NCBI GenBank assembly: GCA_030765065.1 | Contig: CM060988.1 | Coordinates: 198,398,565 to 198,462,564 of the forward strand | DNA length: 64,000 bases | DNA from: Deroplatys truncata | Lineage: Eukaryota; Arthropoda; Insecta; Mantodea; Mantidae | Direction of reading: 5' to 3' | Shown here: in pieces, positions 1 through 12,639 of the stretch | How the letters are laid out: each line of letters opens with the position of its first letter | How positions within the stretch are numbered: position 1 is the stretch's first letter | Position numbers and translations under genes: made by a program | The notes under the pieces: generated by a model | Databases searched by the model: none | The model's input: only the letters and a program-made list of their open reading frames with translations | What the model was told of the DNA's origin: nothing

Positions 1-1559
1 GTTAACGTAAAGGGCTCACTACTAATTTTAAGGCTAAAACTTGCCATCAACATAAAATGTTGCTTTAGGCAGTTAAAATGCAATATTTGCCTACAGACAT
101 ACTGCAATATTATTATAACTGCCACATACGTGCGAAGTACTAAGTAGACATGTAACTAGAAATTGGAATTTTCTCATAGAAGCATAATCGGAATTAAATG
201 ATTACAACAGAAAAAAAACAGGCTTCTGTGTGCTTTTGTAATTCTGCACATAACGTTCAACTTACTGCAATATTCCCTTATTAAAATCACCACTACATGG
301 TGTGGGAAGTAAGAGTAGATGAAATATAACTAAAAAAAAATGTCCTTTTCTCATGAAAGCATAATTGGTATTGAACCATACATCGGGGAGGGGGGGAAGG
401 AAGGAAGTTTATGCGTACTTTTTTAGAAGGCTGTATTAACGTTCAACTAAAGGCGTTCATTGCATTTGTCATACTCAATAGGACATTTAACATCAATTTT
501 GCATAAATGACACAAATCCAAATTCATCAGTATCTACTTGAGTCAGAATTGCTGACTTAATTTACTTAAACATTTTTTCTCAAATTGCAACGTGATGCAG
601 GCTGCATTAATGCCATCTCATTTACCATAAAGGAAATTATATCCAATGTCATGGCGACTTCTAAATAATACGCATAACGCAATACTGGTTAGGTATTGTA
701 ATGGCAATGGAATTGATGGAATGATGCAATTGGAAGTGGAAGTAAATGTCTTGGAAGTACACCGGCGGAATGGAAGTAACTCCGACGGAGTTGGAAGTAA
801 ATGCTTTGGAAGTACTCTGGCGGAGTGGAAGTGACTGGAAGTAAGGAAGTGCCAGTTCTGAATAGTGGAATGGTTACTTCACACTTCCAAAGGAGGAAGC
901 GTTCCTTTGAAACGACTTCGACTCCTTCGACCCATCACTATTTCGATGCACAGCAAGCACTTATATTACACAAAAACAAAGCCATATGCATTATTTGTGA
1001 TGTTGGGCCCCACCATTCTTGTAGGCCCTTATTTAAAACCCAAAGATTCTTATTCTTACTAGTAAATACATCCATTCTCTCTTGAGCTATCTTACGAATT
1101 ACAATAACTTCACAACAAGCCGTAAGTCCATAATCACAATACGAGGCATGCAGGCGATTTCTATAGACTTATCATATAGGTTAAAATTGTTCCAAAAAGG
1201 ATGTGGGTTTTTTTGCATTACTTTGGTCTTCACTGAAAACTAACCCTTACCTCCCGTAAATCAGAAACGTAAAAAACTAATCAACCTAAAATAGAGTAAT
1301 TAGGAACGCACGCTGCGAGCGTTGGCGGTATCTCTGGCTAATGCAGGTTACCGCAACACAATATCTTCAAAAAAGATTTAGTATTTCTTATATAGTCACT
1401 CTCCAAATACCTACTATGGAGGAAACTTTTATGTCGTGCAATTGGTGAATATTAAACATATGGGGCAGATCGCATGTGATGGTGATTTAACTTATTTGTT
1501 ATTGTTGTCCTACTGTTTATTCCTTATTATGAAGTTTACTCTTGAAACCGTAATGGATT
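1..1559. other. AT-rich non-coding DNA, no gene seen
   Basis: I see no convincing gene here. Positions about 60-240 and 250-430 are two diverged copies of the same sequence: both carry a tract like CTCATRRAAGCATAATYGG and a later ACGTTCAACT. The short open frames at 646-1,085 overlap a minisatellite and resemble no family I know. Confidence 0.5.
733..850. repeat. Imperfect GGAAGT-rich minisatellite
   Basis: The unit GGAAGTAAATGYYTTGGAAG followed by TACNCNGGCGGARTGGAAGT occurs about two and a half times, and the hexamer GGAAGT recurs at least nine times within 120 bases. The array explains the open frames that run across it. Confidence 0.7.
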
Positions 1560-2062
1560 ACAAATTTTTATCTTCTACTGGATAATCCATAATGGGGAAG
1601 GAAGGAAAGTAAGAAAGAAAGAAAGAAAGAAAGAGGGTTATTTTGGTAATGGAACAATTAGTTATGCTGCATATTTTGTAACTCTATGACGTGTTCAAGG
1701 CCCCTGAGTGTTGCTCACAGTGGGACCAAACAAACATAGACCACAAGATATATGTGAGCAAACCAGAATAAATATAGCATTTCGTTTTACTTACCGTAAT
1801 GAAGAATTATATTCTCTCAGCACCTGTCAACGATGTTTAAAAAGGTCAGTAAAAAGAGGGAAAATCTAACCCGCAAAATGTTCCTTAAACATAAATATGT
1901 CTTAAGTAAAACACCCCAATTTAGTCCATAATCCAATACTGCAGTACAATTAAACAAAGAAACAGCAACATCAACAAATCCAGCAAATATTTAAATATAG
2001 GTTAGGTTACTTCTCCAAAGAACATCAATCCCAAAGACCGCTAACACAGAACAAGATGTACA
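1560..2062 (+). repeat. Long direct repeat R, copy 1, segment a
   Basis: This matches 38,666-39,200 closely and in the same orientation, from the shared tract TTATCTTCTACTGGATAAT to the shared ACAAGATGTACAC. Copy 1 is then interrupted by a hAT element. Both segments contain ATATAGGTTAGGTT. The left edge is approximate. Confidence 0.8.
1596..1636. repeat. (GAAA)n microsatellite
   Basis: A GGAA/GAAA run lies inside R copy 1. The equivalent place in copy 2 (about 38,700) lacks it, so it expanded after the copies separated. Confidence 0.85.
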
Positions 2063-2399
2063 CAGTGTCGCCAACACTTCCTCACAAATAATGGCTATTT
2101 GGTATCTTTAAAAAGGCATTGTTTAACAACAAAAAAAAAGGCTAGATATAATTGGCATCTAAAATTACTCATATTTTGTTTGCATAAGTTAAAGCCTATT
2201 AAGACATTCTAAATATCATAAAAGATAGACAATTCCGTAATATTTAAATACTGTAAAAATAATAAAATTCTAATGCATTAACGCGTATTTTTGCTAAACA
2301 CTAACATCGTATGATAAATATAGCTGATATTGATATATGAAATTTATTGAAATTCTTTAAGAAAAATATGTAAAAACTCACCAATTCTGTGTGTCAAAA

Positions 2400-4347
2400 A
2401 TCATACAGTTTGGGCGCATACTCCAAAAAGTTGATTTCGCAGCTTAATGCAGCAGTAGAAGTTGATGGCCCAGCGGTGGATTCTGTATCTGCAGCGTAAG
2501 TTGCGTTTGTAGCATCTCTTTTGAAGCTCGTAATCCTTGCAACACTTTTTGTTCCTTCGTAAACCCTCACGTATTGTTAGGATTGAATCAAGTGTTTTTA
2601 TGTTCGTTTTATTTCTTTTCTTTGTTTTCACCTCGTTCATTTTTCTAAATAATCGCTCAACTTCAGCATTGGGTCAAGGAAATGATGACAGAAGCATAAT
2701 AGCAAATTTAAATAACTCGGCAAAAGGGCCCACTTGCATCTTTATATTCTTGATACTTCATTCCAAAACGAGATTGTACCGTTAGTCTGGGACCATTTGA
2801 CTGTAGTCAGGTTCACCCACTGTAACTGAGTTTTTGAAATTTCATTTGCTAGCAATAAAATCATTTCTGTAAGGGGGATTTTATTACCTTTAAAGCATTT
2901 TCTACTGATAGGATACAATCATCTTGAGCATTTCAACATTTTGAGGAAGCCTGTATTGCAGCTCTTTTAATAGTTTGACAAGAAATCTCAAACAATGATC
3001 TCGGAGCTGCTAATCCAGCTCTGAAGGCAATCTCAGAATTTACATCTTGGTTTCAAATTTGTAGCTGAGATAGTCATTTACGTGAACAAAGTCATCAACG
3101 TTGTCTTTCAAGGGATCTAAGCAGCAGGTTGTTAAACCAGTTTTCTAGCAGTTGAATGAGTATGATTAGTTAAATCATTTAACAGTTTTGTGGGACCTGC
3201 CTATTCGATTCATATGATTTATTTACGGGCTGAGCTTCACAAAGAACTTGTTTAAAAAATAGCAAATAAGCATGCAAGATTTCATCAGCATACATATTAT
3301 ACAGTAACTCTGTGGGTAACATCGTTCTTTATGGCGAGCCATTTCAAAGAAAGTTTTCAATTCTAACCAATGATCCATGATTCTGCAAAGAGTTGTTTCA
3401 ATGGATAACCAGCGAGTATCAGAAGTTCTGACAATTTTAAGAGGATCGTGACCATGGTTGATATTCTGATATAGAATTCTATACTCTTGCTGTCTGAGTG
3501 AAGAATGACTAAACCAAGTACGTTTCTTTGATAAACTCCAAAATCCTAGGAAGTGCTTCTGTAGCAGCTGAAACAGGTTGACAAACCCAAGGTATAAGTA
3601 CCAAATAAGGAACATTTTGTTTGGATTTATCCACTATTTATACCAACCATAACAGATGCGTTATCGGTGCCTAAACCAACAAGTTTATTTAAACTGGGTC
3701 CTCTACTTGCAACTCACTCCTAACAGCAGAAACAATCACATCCGCATTAGAAGCTATAAATTTCAATGTTGAGAAATAAATGGAGATTATTTCCCCATGC
3801 TGTTCACTGAAATGGCTTATAGCAATTCTCAAAAGTGAGTGAGTGAGTGAGTGCTCACATTTGTAGACTCAACAATTAACAAACTGTAATAACCACAACT
3901 AATATTTGCAACAGATAATTTTCAAAATGTAGTGCTAACACATTTGAAATTACATTTGCGCACGTTGTCCTATGTAGTCTCATGTTGATTGCTGCACTAC
4001 TTTCAGCAAAATTATGTTTGCACGATTCAGATAAATGATCAATTGACAGTATTGAAGTATAGGCTGCCACAAATAAACTAAGAGCTGCCTCACAAACAGC
4101 TGTCTTATTTACATTCTTCACCACAAACGGATCTAGCGAACGAGATTATGAGAACGAATGTAACGCAATGATGTGTTTTTCTACTACCACCATGCTGAGT
4201 TAAGTCATATCTCTTAGCCTTAACATCACACTTGCAAAACCTACATCGCGCTTATGAAGCATCCGGGGGAACCTCCAAAATCCAGTCTTTGAACTCATTG
4301 TCCAAAAGCCACTGTTTTCGAAAACCCTGTTGGTATTGAGGCGCCAT
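2400..4347 (-). pseudogene. hAT transposase, decayed, BED-finger type
   Basis: This is the transposase that would cut and paste the surrounding hAT element. Reading the minus strand from the ATG at about 4,347, there is a BED-like zinc-finger region with a CxxC and spaced histidines (RFCKCDVKAK near 4,235). Next comes a block at 4,124-3,876 with an HLSES...MRLHRT pattern, then a catalytic-region block at 3,615-3,223 containing TRWLSIE. The C-terminal dimerisation block at about 2,690-2,401 contains NAEVERLF and KKRNKTNI. All of these are patterns of animal hAT transposases. Frame changes and stops separate the blocks, for example a stop near 4,275 and loss of frame between 3,860 and 3,620, so no active protein is made. 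Family recognition is from memory, but the ends and target duplication agree with it. Confidence 0.85.
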
Positions 4348-4592
4348 GATAATTATTAAAACTCACTAATCCCCCCTAAAACAACAAAATGCACCATATT
4401 TAAATACCTCTTATTACACTATTAAATACAGTCAATGCTCAGAAATTGTTTCTCCACTGAAGTAGAGTTCGGCCTGGTATACATTTCTACAAGTTTATGC
4501 CTCCCCTCTCCTTTTCTCGTAGAGCAAACGAAAATATAAACATGCATTGAAAACGTTGAGTTAGTGCAACACAGTTTAGTTTTAAATTACAT

Positions 4593-5629
4593 AAATTGAG
4601 ACTGAGTTTTATTTATGGACGCTCTTTAATACTATGGTCCTTAGCGTCCCATTCTACAGAGAGAGGCAAAAAACTACGAACCGGCTGCGCGGCGCTTGTT
4701 GCCGTCTGCGGCTATCATAGAAAGGCGCGTATGAAACCACACAACATTTTAAAACTACTTTTAAAGGCTTTGTTTAGCAACCTTATGAAAGGAGATGCTG
4801 AAACTGGCCACTGTCGTCCATACATTTTTGGCACCAATTTTTTTCGAGTAAACAGTTGAAGCCCGTGCATACGTGAATACAATTTTGTTCCCTGCTTTTA
4901 GAGATTTGAGCGTGATTTTGCCTTTTTTTCAACAAGACTCTGCAACAGCTCATACGGCCAATATTTCGATGAGAACAATTGAAAGTGCGTTTGAGGACAT
5001 AATTATTAGTAAAGATTTGTGGCCACCTCGTCCCCCGATCTAACCCCCTACGATTTCTATCTCTGGGGCAACGTAAAACAAAGTGCACAAGACAAACCCA
5101 CACTCCCTGGAAGAATTTAAAACAAAATATCCGCCAGGAAATTGCCAGCATTTCTTAACGTGAACTACGGCGAGTGATGGATAGTTTCCTAAAGAGTGCC
5201 AAAAATGTATGGACAACGACGGTGTCCAATTTCAGCATCTTCTTTCGTAAAGTTGGTAAGTAAAGTCTTTAAAAGTAGTTTTCAAAATGTTCTATGGTTT
5301 CATCCGAGCCCTTCTACGGTAGCGGCAGAAGGCGAGCGCTGAGGACGCGGACAGGAAATACATCGCGCAGCCGGTTCGTAGTTTTAGGCTCTCCCTGTAT
5401 ATTGGGTGTGAAAGTTCGGTAATTTTGCTCAGAGGCCTCTTTATCAGCCTTGCTGTTCTTTTACCTGCCGTAAATCTACGACACGGGACCACCGGCTTTA
5501 CTTCCCTTCCGAAGGAAGCCGTGCTAAGGATTTTTACGCCCGAAAAAATCATTGCCCTCCGCCCGGTTTGAACCCGCGACTCGGGAACTAGAGGCTAATA
5601 TGATAACCACTACACCACGGAGGATGACA
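4593..5629 (-). mobile_element. tRNA-derived SINE, copy 1, split by a mariner remnant
   Basis: The SINE is in minus orientation. Its tRNA-like head lies at about 5,557-5,629 and its tail at 4,593-4,655. A 12-bp duplication TTTAAATTACAT lies at 4,581-4,592 and 5,630-5,641, as expected for LINE-driven insertion. The host sequence is the hAT element. The SINE body is interrupted at a TA dinucleotide by the element at 4,657-5,397. Confidence 0.88.
4657..5397 (+). mobile_element. Mariner-like remnant nested in the SINE
   Basis: The ends are inverted copies of about 120 bases, starting CAGAGAGAGGC on the left and CAGGGAGAGCC on the right (complement), and including ACTACGAACCGGCTGCGCG in both. A TA duplication at 4,655-4,656 and 5,398-5,399 restores the SINE sequence exactly. 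On the plus strand about 4,880-5,230 encodes only the second half of a mariner-type transposase: a QQDSATAHTA block, then WPPRP, then a PDLTPYDF block in another frame. The N-terminal half is absent, so this is an internally deleted copy. Confidence 0.85.
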
Positions 5630-5970
5630 TTTAAATTACATGGGGGGAATAACCACGGTGAATAATCCAATTAAACAAGTTCGTATTATCTAGAAGATAA
5701 TGCTTACCTTATGATTAGTAAATATTCTGATGACATGCCGTGACACATGATAGGAATATAATACAGCTACACAGGTAGCGGGGATTCACCCTAACCATTT
5801 TTCCTTTGCATAGCTAAAGCGCAGATGAAATCTTGCTATTTTGGCTAAGGGGTTTATTAAATAGGTTATATTTCAGGCTATAAACATTTTATGGTTTTAT
5901 ATGGCTAAACGCTGCTGTGAAAATGCTAATTTACCAATAAAATGGCTAGGTTGCAACAACTGGATGTACA

Positions 5971-7471
5971 ACATCCCATAGCTTAAGTGGAAAGCTATTC
6001 CTTGTTCTCCAATTAAAGGCGAAGGCTCTAACCGTATATGGACCTGCCAGTGATTGGCAAAGTGCATGTTTTACACTACCAACTGGTAAACGATAATAAT
6101 CTGCAACAAGTGAATGTTTTCAGGCATTCGTATAAACATTATGAACTGTAGTCGTAGTAATGAAACCTGTTTCCATTCCATAATTGTACACCAGATTACA
6201 TGCTTGTATTCGGTTCTACGTTGTGTTAAATGATATTCGCAGTACAGATGTAACCACGCAGTTTTAATGTAGTCCACAAATAGAATTTTTGCCGTAAAGG
6301 TGCAATCTTTAAGTAATCGATGGACTGAAATATGTACATTACATAGTTATAAATTGCTGGATTTTTGTGAATAGTCAGTGGCGGCTGCTGGGTAAGAACA
6401 CGTGAAAATCGTATCTTTTGGTTTGAATGTCTAACAGAAATGGACAAACTGCTGTTTGAATGTCCACACTAAATAACTAAGCTATTTACTGTGCATAAAA
6501 TGCGATTTCGTGGAAACCAACTACCGAATATTGTAGCAGGCTTGTTGAAACATCAGCTGTTCTCTTCAGTTAAAATTTGTAGACAAACTGCTTTTTGGAT
6601 GTCCATTCCTCACATTTGCCTCACTTCCAGTCTTCACATTGCACGTGTCTGCACTGTATTTCAATTGGTGAATCATACAGGTTAAACGGGGAGCAATTCC
6701 GTTCTCTTTTAGCACCATCTTCTTCAACTTGAAAGTCTTGGTAGACCTAACCAAATGTATAACTCGGCTGTTAAAACAAAAACAAAATATTTTAATGGAA
6801 ATTTTAACAGCAATGTATATGAGAATATGACTGGATGTCTCGTTATGTTAAAACTGGCTTATTTTGCATTCCTTCAGTTTATTTGGTGGTTTAGCTGTAG
6901 TGAAGTGTCATGAATAAAACATGGTGTGAATGATTTATAGCATCTTCATGACTTCCTAAACAAATATGGCTCATAATAGTGTACCTACTTACAAATAAAT
7001 TTCCGAAAAAACATGCAGGTGGCATTTGAAAGTGAATAATGGTTACTAACATATGGTTAAAACAACATTTAAGATAGTGTTTATTACTTTAACAATTGAA
7101 ATTGTAACTATTTATAGCTTTGTGAACCACCAAGGTTCACAGTAACCAGCCGCCCCTGATTAAACGTAATGTATATGCGCTAATTTAAAATCTACTGCGT
7201 TTAAATATGCCGCGCTACTCCTGCAAACTCGAGGAGACATGGCAACAGGATCCCTAGCACATCTTGAATGTGCACATTTTAAACAGCGCATGCGCAACCG
7301 GTATGACGGAGTTACTTATTGGGTCCAAATACATACGTGTCGTGCACACCTGAAGTGCACTATCACATAATTTTACGTTTACTCTACAATATCATATGGA
7401 ATACCCTTCTGGGGGAGTACAAATCTGTCTGCTATGGGTCTCATACTCCAAAAGAAAATACCGAGACTATA
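5971..7471 (+). repeat. Long direct repeat R, copy 1, segment b
   Basis: This runs parallel to 39,201-39,303 plus 59,573-60,676 and 62,470-62,690. Shared tracts include AAGTGGAAAGCTATTCCTTG, CATGCTTGTATTCGGTTCT and CTCGAGGAGACAT. It contains the empty sites of both insertions in copy 2: CATTCG at about 6,125 (Polinton) and TA at 7,255-7,256 (Tc1-like element). No gene is recognisable. Confidence 0.85.
6376..7158. mobile_element. Possible hAT-type MITE inside repeat R
   Basis: Left end CAGTGGCGGCTGCTGGGTAA and the complement of the right end, CAGGGGCGGCTGGTTACTG, form a hAT-like inverted pair. The internal sequence is non-coding. I cannot see a clear 8-bp duplication, and copy 2 has lost the left end by a short deletion near 59,800 but keeps the right end at about 60,580. 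The call is therefore tentative. Confidence 0.45.
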
Positions 7472-9652
7472 CTTGGCGCCAAACAAGAAGGTGATTGACA
7501 TTTCGCGGAGAGAGAGAGAGAGAAACGACGTTGCCGCTCATCGCGACCACGTGGAGAGCGTGCCGAAGGTGACTGGGTTGCGCCTGCATTGTAGAGATGA
7601 TATTATTTATATTCGTATACGAAGACAATTGTAAAATAATAAATCTATGTGCAGAGGATAGATCATGCAAGAATATATCACTGTAAAGATCTGCGTTAAC
7701 AGAAGAGATATACTGTGAAATATTGATGCTTATTCTAATGAGGAAAATGCCAGTTTTCCGAATCGCTTGCATCGCTGTTGTTGCTGCTGCTCGCTTGATA
7801 GACAATGTTGCCACCGCCATCGTCGTCGTCATCATCATCATCTGAAGAGCTGCTAGAATTCCCCACGGAAATAACAAGCTGTTCTATAGTGTCTTCCAAA
7901 ACTCCTCCATTTTCCCAAGCTGCACTTATTACACACTTTGTATGAGTCACGGCTTTTTTCCGGTTTTCAGTTTTACTGTTGTTATTGCCTCTTCTGTAAG
8001 CTTTATAACTGACGACACAGTGAAACCTTTATTGTTTCGCCCAACATAACCCTTTATTTCGGCACAAATTAGTTTAATGGGTTAAAATGACAATGATAAG
8101 GGGGAAACCTAACTATTTTGTGACCATGTTCTGCAGCAATGCCATCGACTACATAACTTGGAAACCGCGATTTGTTTGCTTTCACAAGTTACAGTAGCTC
8201 ACTTTCTTCAGTCCCTCCTTCACCGGTATATTGCGTCGAAAAAGCCATTGAATTATTTCATTTTTTCTTGTTCCCATTGTTGGTGCTCTATCAGAAATTA
8301 CTGAGTGGTATTTGGCATTGTCCATTACTATTACAGATGGTCTGGATAAGTTTGGAAGAAACTATTCTTTGAACCATTTAAGAAAAGTTCTATGATTCAT
8401 TTCCTCGTGATAATCCATTTTTATTTAAAAAGAAGACAACAATTGGGAACAAAACCCGATGCAGTTCCAGCATGCAGAGTGTTATTCTGCCTCCTTTACC
8501 TAACGGACATTCATTGTTCCTTGCAACGTATCGTCTGTCCAGCCTTTGCTGATAGAATGATTGGCATTTACCTACGTCTCATCGAGCCAAACCATGTTCT
8601 CAAAATCATATGTAAGAATCTCCCAAAATAACCTATAGCGCCAAGCACAAATGTCAGGTTTTACCATTAGCAATTTTCTGTCATTTACTTTTTTGTAACG
8701 AAAGCCTAACTTCTTCACTATTCTACGCAAAGAGGACTTGCTACCTTGAAATAGCTCGACTTCCTTTAAAGACACACGGAGCTTGAAAACAGTAGGATGC
8801 TCCTTTCTCCTATAATAGGATAAATGTGTTTGCGTATTGCATCCTGCTGGAAAGGATCTAAGTTGGTGACACGTTTACATCCTTTTCTTTTCTTTCCAGG
8901 GGTTTCTAATTTAGACCCTGATGCCTAATTTTCTTCTTTATAATATTTTTCTTTCCCAATCTTAACTACAGTATTCTTACTGATTCCTACAGCACGGGAG
9001 GTCCTGTCAAGTACATTAGAGAATGGAATAAGAGGCTCCCTGCTCAATTTCTCCTCTTCGAAATATTCTCCCACAGAGCATATTATTTCCCGCGCCTGTC
9101 CTTTAATTGGGATACCTTTACCAAATACAGTTTTATTCGGTTCCCAAGTGCGCTCAGTTTTTCGTTTGGCTGCGCTATCTTTGTCACTATTTTTGGATGT
9201 TGTTAAATATCCATCAAACGTGTTAACACAATTATAAATGCTCACACAACACACACACGCACAAATGCACGGACTCAAATACACGTAACACAAAGCAAAT
9301 ACCATACAAATAGGACGATGCAAAAGAACTTTTCAGTACGCAGGCAATCTCTAAACTGATACTAACACATAAGCAAGTTGGGGCTAAAAGGACATCGTTT
9401 ATAACTGCAGCAACAGTAGAAGATAAGATTGCAGTTCATGTTTACTGCAACGGCGCTCGCCCGGCACGTCATGCCAATCACGTTTTACGATATCGGCAAA
9501 AAGGCATTTGCGTCTATCGTTGGTATAGAAACGTCTTAGTTGTAAATGGTACTTCTAATGGTTGCTATAACGTATTCATCCCCTCCCATTCATTTAAAGC
9601 TTTCCGCCACGTGGTTAGTAACTGTCAATCACCTTCTTGATTGGCGCAAGAG
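7472..9652 (-). mobile_element. Tc1-like DNA transposon in R copy 1
   Basis: The ends are inverted: CTTGGCGCCAAACAAGAAGG on the left and, complemented, CTTGCGCCAATCAAGAAGG on the right, both continuing into GTGATTGACA. The right copy of R lacks this insertion at the matching place (about 62,690), where GAGACTA runs straight into AACA. The target is TA-rich, consistent with TA duplication, but the exact junction is uncertain by two or three bases. Confidence 0.82.
7735..9290 (-). pseudogene. Tc1-like (DDE_3) transposase, broken
   Basis: Minus-strand pieces follow the order of the better-preserved relative at 60,709-62,147. An N-terminal helix-turn-helix region lies at about 9,230-8,925 (GISKNTVVKI), then a block with LRRIVKKLGFRYKK at 8,730, and the first catalytic motif VWLDET at about 8,580. 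A second-aspartate motif VIVMDNAKYHS lies near 8,330, and the C-terminus at 7,950-7,735 is rich in Ser and Asp. A stop follows VWLDET immediately and several frame changes follow, so it is inactive. The acidic tail is encoded by a run of GAY codons and matches the acidic tail of the relative, which argues that both belong to one family. Confidence 0.8.
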
Positions 9653-10990
9653 TATAATAAAACAGGTTACATACAATACTTCCAGTAACCAATTTTTGAA
9701 GAATTTAATGCATTACCTTTGCCATTATAACATTGTTTAACACAAAATAAGGACTATCATTCACACAATACCAGAACAGTTGAATCACCACATGTACAGC
9801 ATCACACACTCTCTCAGAGCAATAATAGCACATTACACAAGCGAGTAACTGTACAACAGATTACCTAAATCATTCAGAATATTACCCCCAAAAACGTTTC
9901 ACGTCTAAGTTACAAAAATTGCTGTCAGCATACACACTCTACGATGTTAATGAATTTATAAAATTAAGATTGTAACCCACTCTCATTTGTATTTTTGTTG
10001 CTGTAAATATTTCATTTTGTAGGCATTATGGTGTTAAGAAATTAATAATTTATTATTTTAACCCTCTGTTACTTATTCTTTGGCTAATAACTTTCGTATA
10101 TATATTTATATTGTGTAAAATTGTAGTGCCTTGTTTTTTGTTGACAAAACCATATATACATTCTGTATATGTTGCGGTGAATAAATATGACGACGACCAC
10201 CAACGCTACTACTGATAGGCATATCAAGAGATTTCAGGGTTTGGTAGAAGTCACATATGTGGCTGAACAGCGGAGACTTCTTTAGGACAAAAGCTTAGAG
10301 AGCAATAGCCAAGAGCGTCTAATAATACTCCATTTTTTGTTCAACCTGAACCTGCTCCTAAACCTCGCACTAAACACAAGATTCACAACAAAAATATACT
10401 TCCATGGTCTCCCATTTGTACACACCACATAAGATTTACGCTGGGCAATGTTGTAATAGATGTAACCTCAGCTGACCACCAAGGTGAGGGAGGAATTTTC
10501 TCATATTTTTAACACATGTCCTAAAACGGCAGACTTTGTTTGTGCAGAAAATCACAAATGGCTAGGCTACTTGGCAAAATATGAGCATTTATATTAAGGA
10601 ATAAAGCTTTGGATTTAGTACCGAGACCAAATTCAGAATATAATTGAAAGTGCATTTGCATTGCAAATGATAAGGGGAAGCATAGGTTTCTAGAGGAAAT
10701 AAAATTGAGGCTCCTATCTAAAGAATAGCACCAACATTATGGTAAGGTCTGTCTTGATAAATTTGCTCAAGTAGAGTTCTTAAGATTGGACACTGCATCT
10801 GCTTGAAATACAGTGAATACAGATCTGTCACTATGATACTGCAACAGCCTGGAAAGAGTCACATTCATGGAAATTACCTGATGCAATAATAACACTCAAG
10901 CACATTATTCTGAACAAGAATCATTCATCATGTGTTTCCAAAGCCAAAGGCAAAAGTTTGCAACAAAAGACATGGTTTGAAGCAGACAGA
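9653..10990 (+). repeat. Long direct repeat R, copy 1, segment c
   Basis: This is colinear with 62,690-64,000 and continues beyond the window edge in copy 2. Shared tracts include GGACTATCATTCACACAATA and AACCTGAACCTGCTC. Around 10,330-10,510 both copies keep the same open frame (see 63,373-63,570). Mutations between copies are mostly single-base changes. Confidence 0.85.
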
Positions 10991-12257
10991 TCTGGCCTGG
11001 CATTAACACTTCCACTAGCAGTTATAAAATCAGGAAGCAACACTAATGAAATGGATCCATGAGTTTACATGAACAACCAAAATTGATGATCTCTCTTCAA
11101 GAATCCATGATAATTTGTCAGAACACTAAGGAGATTAAGCATTACAGATGACTTTTCAATATAAAAATGCCCACAAAATGAAGTGTTGCCTAAGATTATA
11201 CGTCAAAATGGATGACAACATGACTGCATTGAATCAGCGGACGTTCCATCATTATTCTGAATGTAATGCTGTATCAATGCATGCTACTGTTATAGTACTC
11301 ACAAATGTTTATTGCACATCACACTTATTTTTCTTAAAACGTCTTGAACAGTATTTGCCTCGGAAAGCACACTCTTGGCAAAGAGTCTGTTTATGCATGC
11401 CCTGCAAAAGACCAAAAGTGTTCCCCCTTCCTTAGTGCAGGAGAGTAAAACATCTTAATAAATACAACTTACGCTCGGGGTGAAAATTGGCACTGGAAGA
11501 GCATGTTTAGAATACGGGTCATCATGTTGACACAATTTAGAGATTCTCATATTATGTGGCCACTTCTCAGAACTGAATGACAATCATAGCAGTAGATGAT
11601 ATTAGAATTAATTAAAATTGCAAAAACAAAGCACAAGCAATAAACACAGGATTTAGTGATCACGAAGCACACATTCAAACTGAAACTCATAAAGCCAGGA
11701 GTTTCAGATCAACACTAATTAAAAAATGAATATTTAATACCAACAATATTTTGTATATGAATTATCTCTTAAATAAAGGAGACTTGGCCCGATATGCATA
11801 ATATAGCTAATACCAATGACATATTTTGATTGTTTTAAATAGTTTTATGTTCTGCTTTAATATGGCTTTCCTTCTCAAAACATCAAAACATGCAATGGGG
11901 AAAAAAAAGAATCTATATAACTCTGGGTATAACAATGTCATGTGAATGTACAAAGTTATTGTATGAGTTAAGCAAGGTTATTAAAACGTCAGAATTTGAT
12001 AATTATTTTAAAAATTATAAATGTATACTAAATAAAGTATTACAGCAATCCAAAATCAACAATAATAATCATAATAATAACAGTAATAATAGTCATATTA
12101 AAACTAATAATAGGACTAAATCTATATGTCAAATAGTAAACCAAACGACTAATAAAATGCGTCATACTAAGGTAACATAAAACTTGACAATAATGATAGG
12201 AAGATTATAGATGCAAGTCAAGTTGCTATGTGTTATAACACTTGCTTCAAAAATACG
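10991..12257. other. No recognisable feature
   Basis: Short open frames at 11,148-11,435 and 11,890-12,180 resemble nothing I recognise. The second is Asn-rich because of an AAT/AAC-rich tract and is probably not coding. Confidence 0.4.
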
Positions 12258-12548
12258 GTCATCATCCACAGTGTAGTGGTTACCATGCTAGCGTCTAGTT
12301 CCCAAGGTTGCAGGTTCAAACCTGGCATAGGGCAATGGATGTTTTCGGGCGTAAAAATCCTTAGCATGGCTTCCTTTGAAAGGGAAGTAAAGTCGGTGGT
12401 CCCGTGTCATAGATTTACGGCATGCAAAAGAACCTCAAGCCTGATAAATAGGTCTCTGAGCAAAATTGCCAACCTTTCACATCCAATACAGAATGGGACG
12501 CTAAGCACCACAGCAGTTACAAAGCATCCACAAATAAAAACTCAATTA
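12258..12548 (+). mobile_element. tRNA-derived SINE, copy 2
   Basis: The head carries an A box (AGTGTAGTGG) and a B box (GGTTCAAACCT) of RNA polymerase III type, then the family body, which ends CACAAATAAAAACTCAATTA. The insertion is full length. The head is a decayed tRNA and not a tRNA gene. Confidence 0.88.
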
Positions 12549-12639
12549 TCAGCAGAAATAATTAAAGAATTGGTTCAAAACAATAATGGCATTTAAATGC
12601 ACCAATATGAGCTAGTACTTCAAATTATGTAAATTATGT

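Larger units (their letters stand above)
2063..5962 (-). mobile_element. hAT-family DNA transposon inserted in repeat R
   Basis: The element starts CAGTGTCGCCAAC and ends GTTGCAACAACTG, whose complement CAGTTGTTGCAAC pairs with the start. These are hAT-like terminal inverted repeats. It is flanked by a perfect 8-bp duplication GATGTACA at 2,055-2,062 and 5,963-5,970, the size hAT transposases make. The other R copy carries the unoccupied site at about 39,185. Length is 3.9 kb, about 1.0 kb of it a later nested SINE. Confidence 0.9.

Noticed and set aside
7735..7950. A standalone acidic protein (Asp run)
   Set aside because: It is the C-terminal tail of the broken Tc1-like transposase, in the right position and strand inside that element.
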